Assembly (NCBI RefSeq): GCF_029784135.1 | Contig: NC_073746.1 | Location: 146,386,556-146,450,555 of the forward strand | Origin: Toxorhynchites rutilus septentrionalis | Lineage: Eukaryota; Arthropoda; Insecta; Diptera; Culicidae | Length of the DNA stretch: 64,000 nt | Direction: 5' to 3' | Shown here: piece by piece, positions 60,037 to 64,000 of the stretch | How positions within the stretch are numbered: position 1 is the first letter of the stretch | How the letters are laid out: every line of letters begins with the position of its first letter | Notes under the pieces: generated by a model | Database searches by the model: none | Seen by the model: only the letters and a program-made list of their open reading frames with translations | Told to the model about the DNA's origin: nothing | Program-made: the position numbers and the translations under genes

Positions 60037-60266
60037 GCTGCTCTGTTCTTGATGCTGGTTTTCTGATTGTCGTGAGCAGCTTTGCAAGCCAACATGAGCA
60101 CTCCGACGGCCGAAACTCTATAATCGCTGTTAGGTATACTGGTGCTCCGGCACCAATCCGTTGCGGAGCAATCAGTGAATGCGACCAACAGGGAACTGGA
60201 GACCTGCACGGTTCGAGTGAGACTTTGCCTTTCCGTTAACTTGTCCTCCTTTGTTACGTCCACTAT
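60037..60266 (-). pseudogene. H2A: histone H2A pseudogene, element 2, copy B
   Basis: Minus strand. The start codon has lost its G (AT-AGTGGACGT). After it one reads [19 protein letters not shown] and [11 protein letters not shown], then a stop where RLL would begin. A short deletion after LLR removes GNYAE, and a frameshifted VGVLMLACKAAHDNQKTSIKN ends the recognisable part. It retains the N-terminus that copy B of element 1 has lost. A TATA-type promoter lies about 70 bp upstream, and a histone stem-loop follows downstream. Confidence 0.9.
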
Positions 60267-60331
60267 GCCGATGCCGTACAACCACACGGGTTTACGGTTT
60301 GAAAGAAAATAATATATTTTTTGGGGTCCGC

Positions 60332-60346
60332 GTGTTTTATACTCTA
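60332..60346 (-). promoter_or_regulatory. TATA box upstream of H2A copy B
   Basis: On the minus strand AGAGTATAAAACACG, about 70 bp before the (lost) ATG of H2A copy B. It sits in a less AT-rich 200-bp segment typical of a histone gene promoter. Position and sequence are those expected of the captured gene's own promoter. Confidence 0.6.
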
Positions 60347-60501
60347 GCGGTACACACTCAGAGGATAGAGACAAATCGGCAGACTCAGCCAGCGGGGCGA
60401 TTCCAACGAGACAAACGAATGAGCGTTAAAAGGGAGCGATGGCAAAAAAATACATTCATTACGATTTGTTCGCTCTTTGGATTCACATGCAGGCTAAAAA
60501 G

Positions 60502-60517
60502 GGTCCTTTTCAGGATC
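60502..60517 (+). promoter_or_regulatory. plus-strand histone 3' stem-loop in the intergenic spacer
   Basis: GGTCCTTTTCAGGATC has a canonical TTTC loop and one imperfect pair, preceded by GCTAAAAAG and followed by ACAAAATTATC. It is oriented opposite to the H2A genes of the element, so it must be the 3' end of another histone gene whose coding part is gone, perhaps an H2B. Confidence 0.75.
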
Positions 60518-61106
60518 ACAAAATTATCTTCAAACTAAAGAGTTTATTGTTTTGTTATCACTCGATATCCCCATCTTGTTCGGCTAAACCTTCCTGTTTA
60601 GCGATTTGTTGCCACTCGCCACAGCTTTCACAATTGTTGGAAAATTTCTTCCCATCCATCTTTGTGACATGTTGTACAGTAAATTACATTCAATGTGACA
60701 TGCCGAAGTGCCACTCAGTGTTGCATTGGAGGCGATTTTAACCTGTAATTGAACATTTGCGATGACAGTGGTACAGTGTCGACTTTCAATGTGGGGTCAT
60801 AATTATGTTTACAAAAATGTCCAACTAAATAAGTCGCATTACATGTCCGTCCAATTAGCTAAATGTCGAACTAATTGTAAATTACTGTACTTTCAATCTG
60901 GAAACAATTTAAGAATTGGTGAAAATTGAATAATCAGGAAAGTTCCCAACTATCAATAAGCTCAGAACAACTGCCAAATTCACATACTCACCAGATCCTG
61001 GCAAACAAATTATGAAAAAAATCAATTTGTGTTTTATTATTATTTTGGATAATGTTTTAGAAAGCATTGAACTGTATTTCCTAAACTCTTTTTTAGAAGG
61101 TTTAAT

Positions 61107-61122
61107 GGCCCTGGAAAGCGCC
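61107..61122 (-). promoter_or_regulatory. degenerate histone stem-loop, element 2 copy A
   Basis: On the minus strand GGCGCTTTCCAGGGCC pairs five of six stem positions. It lies about 225 bp beyond the recognisable end of H2A copy A in the same orientation. Likely the decayed 3' signal of that gene. Confidence 0.5.
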
Positions 61123-61347
61123 TTGTTTTATGGAATGGTTCCAATTTAGAAAACTTAGTACTTGTGGTTTGGAAAAAAACCATTTCGAACGCCCTCGATG
61201 CCGCCTTGTTCTTGATTTGCCACCAAAGCAGTTTGTATAAAGAACAAACTTTTTTCTTCTGCTACCAGCTGCCGTTTTGCGATTGCGTTTGCCACTCGCC
61301 ACTCGCTGCAACTGCCTGTTGTCTTGATGTCCACCGAACCGAATGTG

Positions 61348-61562
61348 TTCTGTTCCAAATGCGGGTTTTCTTATCGTCGCGAGCAGCTTTGCCAGCTAAC
61401 TCGATCACTTCGGCGGCCGAAAGTATATAATGGCTAGGTGGACTGGTGCACTGGTACTAACGCGCTCGGCCTAGCTACCCTTGCGGGGAACTCCAGATCA
61501 ACACGGTTCGTGCGGGATTTTGCCTTTCCCTTCACTTTTCCTCCTTTACCATGTCCAGACAT
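61348..61562 (-). pseudogene. H2A: histone H2A pseudogene, element 2, copy A
   Basis: Minus strand, ATG at 61,562: MSGHGKGGKVKGKAKSRTNR then VDLEFP. The same deletion as in element 1 follows (FP joined to the RKG region, frame shifted). The homology continues through ERV..APV.LA to VIELAGKAARDDKKTRI in another frame. The leader and promoter upstream (61,563-61,860) match element 1 without its retroposon insertion. The shared deletion shows that both elements descend from one damaged copy. Confidence 0.92.
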
Positions 61563-62299
61563 GGCTGCTTGGGTTGGTTTGTTGATGTGTTGTGATGCGA
61601 ACCGATGTGGTGTACGGTTTGAATGAGAATGATCGTTACGGCAGCGGAGCGGGGATTTTTAAGCTGACTGGCTGGCTCGAAAATTACGCATGTGTGAGAC
61701 TGCGACTAATGTTTCGTTCATTTTTTTTCTTTTTCCTTTCCAATCGTGCTTCATTCTATTTCGCTGCTGCTCTGGTTGCCCGTTTTGGTCGGTACGATTT
61801 GAGGAGCACAAAATGGACCAATCAAAAATGGGCACATAGTGCATTTTGACAATGCTTGATATTTCACAATTATTCAATTATTTATCTCAAGAAAAATGAA
61901 ATGTTATTCGTTATGATAGATGCGTAGATATATTTCCTATCAATTGATGCAAAAACCTTTGCGATCTATTGAGAAATGCTCGAGTTATAAGCGTTCCAAA
62001 TCTTGCATTTTTTCCTACTTGTTCAGTGCCTAGATTTCCATTTCACCCCCTATATCTTCCGGTTAGACGTAGTCCTACGTCAAAAAACTACAACCTGACG
62101 TTGTACAGAACCTTATGGACGGGGTAAAGAGGAAGGTGCGAGCATACGGGCTTGGGCTGGAAGTATGAATAAAAAGAAAATGCCAAAAGTTGTTTAATAG
62201 TTTTTATTTTACTGTCTAAAATTTTCAAAAGGATCGGTCTACTGGGCAAATTTCTACAGCGCTTTCTCCGTGATGCAATTTGATGTGACACACCCTTTA

Positions 62300-63522
62300 A
62301 TATTCACTTCGCTTTGCCAAATCATTCCACGCGGAGATGCCGGAATGGAGTGAGAGATCTTCGCGTTTGTGAAGCCCTCGATCTCGGACCGGTAACTGCG
62401 AACTTTTTACATAGAAACTATCGCCGCTGGAACCATTGATACCGGACTAAACAAAGCTTCACCCACATTGCAACATGTTGGGTGCCATTGCCGCTGGGAA
62501 GCAATCGACCGACTGATGTCTGGCCGATTGGAGTGAGTGAGTGAGTGCTGGGGAGACGTCGTTTATGATCTCTCAGATTCGAGGTTCTCGTGAATTCTAG
62601 CGAGAGACGCGTTTAAGGCAAACCACGTGGTTGAGTGTTGAGCATAATGCAATACGAAATGTTTCACGAATATTTGATTGAAATAATTCCAGCATGTTGC
62701 TTGGAAGTTTAATTCGAAATGTCCTTCATGAGTTGAAATTAGTTATGTTGAATACAGTAGAACCCCTATCATCCGCGAGCAGATGATTCGGGATGCGGAT
62801 TATTTGCGACAGCGAGTTTCATAGTAAATCGATAGACCTTCCCGGGATTTGTCAGCCAGTGGTAGGCTCATCCTTTTTTTGTCATGGCCAGGCATCCCAA
62901 AAGTACTGCATTTTCATAACAGTCGGTATGAAATTGAATCGACAGTCTCTGTGAGCGCGCTACACTCGTATACAAGCGACAGAGCATGAATGCATAAAGT
63001 AATACTATACAGCAACAGTCGGTGTTTCGTCGAATTCATCTAATTTGTCGTGCCTGACCGTAGTGAGCCGGAGAGACTGTTCGTTTCCGATTTTTTCGTG
63101 TCTGCTATTCCGTTCGCTCTGTCGCCGTAACAGTCGCTGACGAAGCGATGAATCTCATCGGTTTACCCGGGTTACTGTCACACGTGACTGTCGCCAGAAA
63201 AATGTCGTAATGCTAGCCTGTATCTTATGCGTTTGTGCTTCTTCACCAGTACGCTTTGAGATGTGTATCGGCCATATGGCTGTGATCACTAGTTGCGTGC
63301 ACACATAGGAAGCCGAGTTAATTTCATATCGACTGTAATAAGAATGCTTTACTGTTGGGATGCCTGAATCCAGATACACAAATGATCAACAATTCATATG
63401 AGAAAAACACGCACAGCTTAATAATTCTAGGCGAGAGTTTCTTCGATAATATATTGGTGACGTCGGAAATACTCAGTGTTGGGAGTGTTTAGATTTATCC
63501 TCCAAGTTGGAAACTAATGCAG
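62300..63522. other. unassigned DNA with possible pogo-type end
   Basis: At 62,755 CAGTAGAACCCCTATCATCC-GCG resembles the start of a pogo/Tigger-type inverted repeat, but no matching end was found. At 63,516 the CAGCGCGAACTCGATTATAT motif known from 9,191 begins. No gene recognised. Confidence 0.35.
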
Positions 63523-63572
63523 CGCGAACTCGATTATATACAGTCTCCGATTTATTTTCACTGTATATAATA

Positions 63573-64000
63573 AAGGGTGTGTCACATCCAATTGCATCAC
63601 GGAAAAAACGCTGTAGAAATTTAATTTTTAGGAATTATATCTTCAGCTTTCGCTTATAATCAGATAAGAGTGTATAGATCACGTTGGCCATGCTTCACTG
63701 TCAATTTTTCGTAAATTTGGAAAAATGTCGTCGAACGAAAAAGAGCGTCGTGAATAAATCCTGTGCACTCATTTCGAGAATCCGGAGTTGTCACATCGGG
63801 ACATCGGTAAGATGCTGGGAATCGTCCAATCCACGGTCAGCAGAGTACTAAAACGATACTTCGAGAACCTAACCATCGACCGGAAGGTGAAGAACGGCAA
63901 AAATGGATGCTCCGTCAGTGAAAAAGATCACAAGCGCGTAGTTAAGCAGTTTAGATGTGATCCGAGAAGTTCGGTCCAGGATGTCGCCAATAAGCTGAAT
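63573..64000 (+). mobile_element. ITmD37E-type transposon, copy 5 (cut by window end)
   Basis: Standard left end after TA (63,571-63,572). It is inserted in the TATATACAGT..ACTGTATATAA repeat that is uninterrupted at 9,191-9,270. It continues beyond the window. Confidence 0.93.
63725..64000 (+). pseudogene. DD37E transposase, copy 5, early nonsense codon (partial)
   Basis: Opens MSSNEKERRE, then codon 11 is TAA where the other copies have TTA (leucine). The frame then continues as in the other copies through HTH 1 to VVKQFRCDPRSSVQDVANKLN, with R78 to C and R85 to Q, until the window ends. The early stop removes essentially the whole protein. The C-terminal half is not visible. Confidence 0.92.

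Larger units (their letters stand above)
59618..62081 (-). mobile_element. GACGTAG-family element 2 carrying two dead H2A genes (2,464 bp)
   Basis: In window orientation it starts GACGGGTGGGTAATGTCGGG-GACACAACCGGAGTGACGTAGG and ends CCGGTTAGACGTAGTCCTAC-GTC. It is bounded by 8 As (59,610-59,617) and 6 As (62,082-62,087); intact ITmD37E copies have 8 (copies 1 and 3) or 9 (copy 2) As here. This fits a duplication of about 5-6 As. Order on the minus strand: terminal block, promoter, H2A copy A, degenerate stem-loop, spacer with a second promoter, H2A copy B, canonical stem-loop, terminus. It is about 0.9 kb longer than element 1 because it keeps the spacer between the genes. Confidence 0.9.
58682..62168 (+). 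pseudogene. DD37E transposase, copy 4, open but interrupted by insertion
   Basis: Best preserved copy in the window. MSSNEKERRELILCTHFENP through KRKWISVQKK is open for 312 codons, with D148 (VMDDETYVKAD), D241 (FWPDFASCHYS) and E279 (LRLIEKYW). The LRLIE has L where the other copies have P. The eight-A run at 59,610-59,617 is where the nested element sits. Translation therefore reads into it (DGWVMSGTQPE, stop at 59,653). The remaining 26 codons, LQPDVVQNLMDG to LGLEV, resume at 62,088 and end at 62,168. No other lesion is seen, so the insertion is the inactivating event. Confidence 0.93.
58530..62297 (+). mobile_element. ITmD37E-type transposon, copy 4, split by a histone-carrying element
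   Basis: Left end AAGGGTGCGTCACATCAAAT after TA (58,528-58,529); right end before TA (62,298-62,299). Removing the nested element (59,618-62,081) and one copy of the duplicated oligo-A leaves about 1,298 bp, the size of an intact copy. Confidence 0.95.

Noticed and set aside
62753..62800. pogo/Tigger element at CAGTAGAACCCCTATCATCC
   Set aside because: Only one end-like motif; no matching inverted end or coding remnant within reach, so no element is called.
1..64000. Endogenous viral sequences or LTR retrotransposons
   Set aside because: I looked for reverse transcriptase, gag, nucleoprotein or polymerase motifs in the longer frames and found none.

Overview
The window looks like AT-rich nuclear DNA of a culicine (Aedes-type) mosquito. 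The basis is an abundant DD37E Tc1/mariner transposon of the ITmD37E kind, a tRNA-related SINE of the Feilai type, a rosa-like DD41D element, mariner fossils, Helitron-like repeats and many MITEs. No convincing single-copy host protein gene, intact rRNA or intact tRNA was found. The supportable genes are transposase genes (mostly broken) and histone H2A and H3 pseudogenes.

Layout. 0-7 kb: mostly unassigned DNA, with a Helitron-like repeat (2.5-3.25 kb), a 790-bp heptanucleotide microsatellite (5.14-5.93 kb) and a small MITE at 7.0 kb. 7.5-8.8 kb: ITmD37E copy 1. 10.4-12.6 kb: a long inverted-repeat element. 12.7-13.4 kb: an element beginning with the palindromic terminus GACGTAG..CTACGTC. 17.1-17.7 kb: a MITE. 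18.8-20.0 kb: ITmD37E copy 2. 23.1-24.7 kb: an inverted repeat split by a SINE. 26.0-27.35 kb: a nearly complete DD41D transposon inside a GACGTAG element. 27.9-29.6 kb: another GACGTAG-family element carrying a dead histone H3 gene and a 158-bp MITE. 29.75-32.95 kb: a probable retroposon flanked by long direct repeats. 35.0-37.2 kb: a mariner fossil split by a GACGTAG element carrying two dead H2A genes. 37.2-37.95 kb: a Helitron-like element. 38.97-46.76 kb: a TTAA-flanked element split by a 6.7-kb GACGTAG element filled with a 198-bp satellite that has higher-order structure. 48.3-51.1 kb: a Helitron-like composite with ITmD37E copy 3 inside. 51.6-51.8 kb: an ITmD37E end. 55.07-55.79 kb: a mariner fossil. 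58.5-62.3 kb: ITmD37E copy 4, whose otherwise open transposase gene is split by a second H2A-carrying GACGTAG element. 63.57 kb to the end: ITmD37E copy 5.

The most interesting signal is the GACGTAG family. Several elements share a palindromic end (GACGTAGGACTACGTC) and, where both ends are seen, a second end of the type GACGGGTGGGTAATGTC..GACGTAGGACT. They sit in oligo-A/T targets, and their cargo is histone gene debris (promoter, H2A or H3 coding remnants, canonical histone 3' stem-loops) or satellite. Both H2A elements carry the same internal H2A deletion. They therefore derive from one mobile unit that captured histone genes, not from two separate retropositions. I could not assign this family to a transposon superfamily from sequence alone, and no transposase is visible in it. 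All coordinates were worked out by eye, and no alignment was run.
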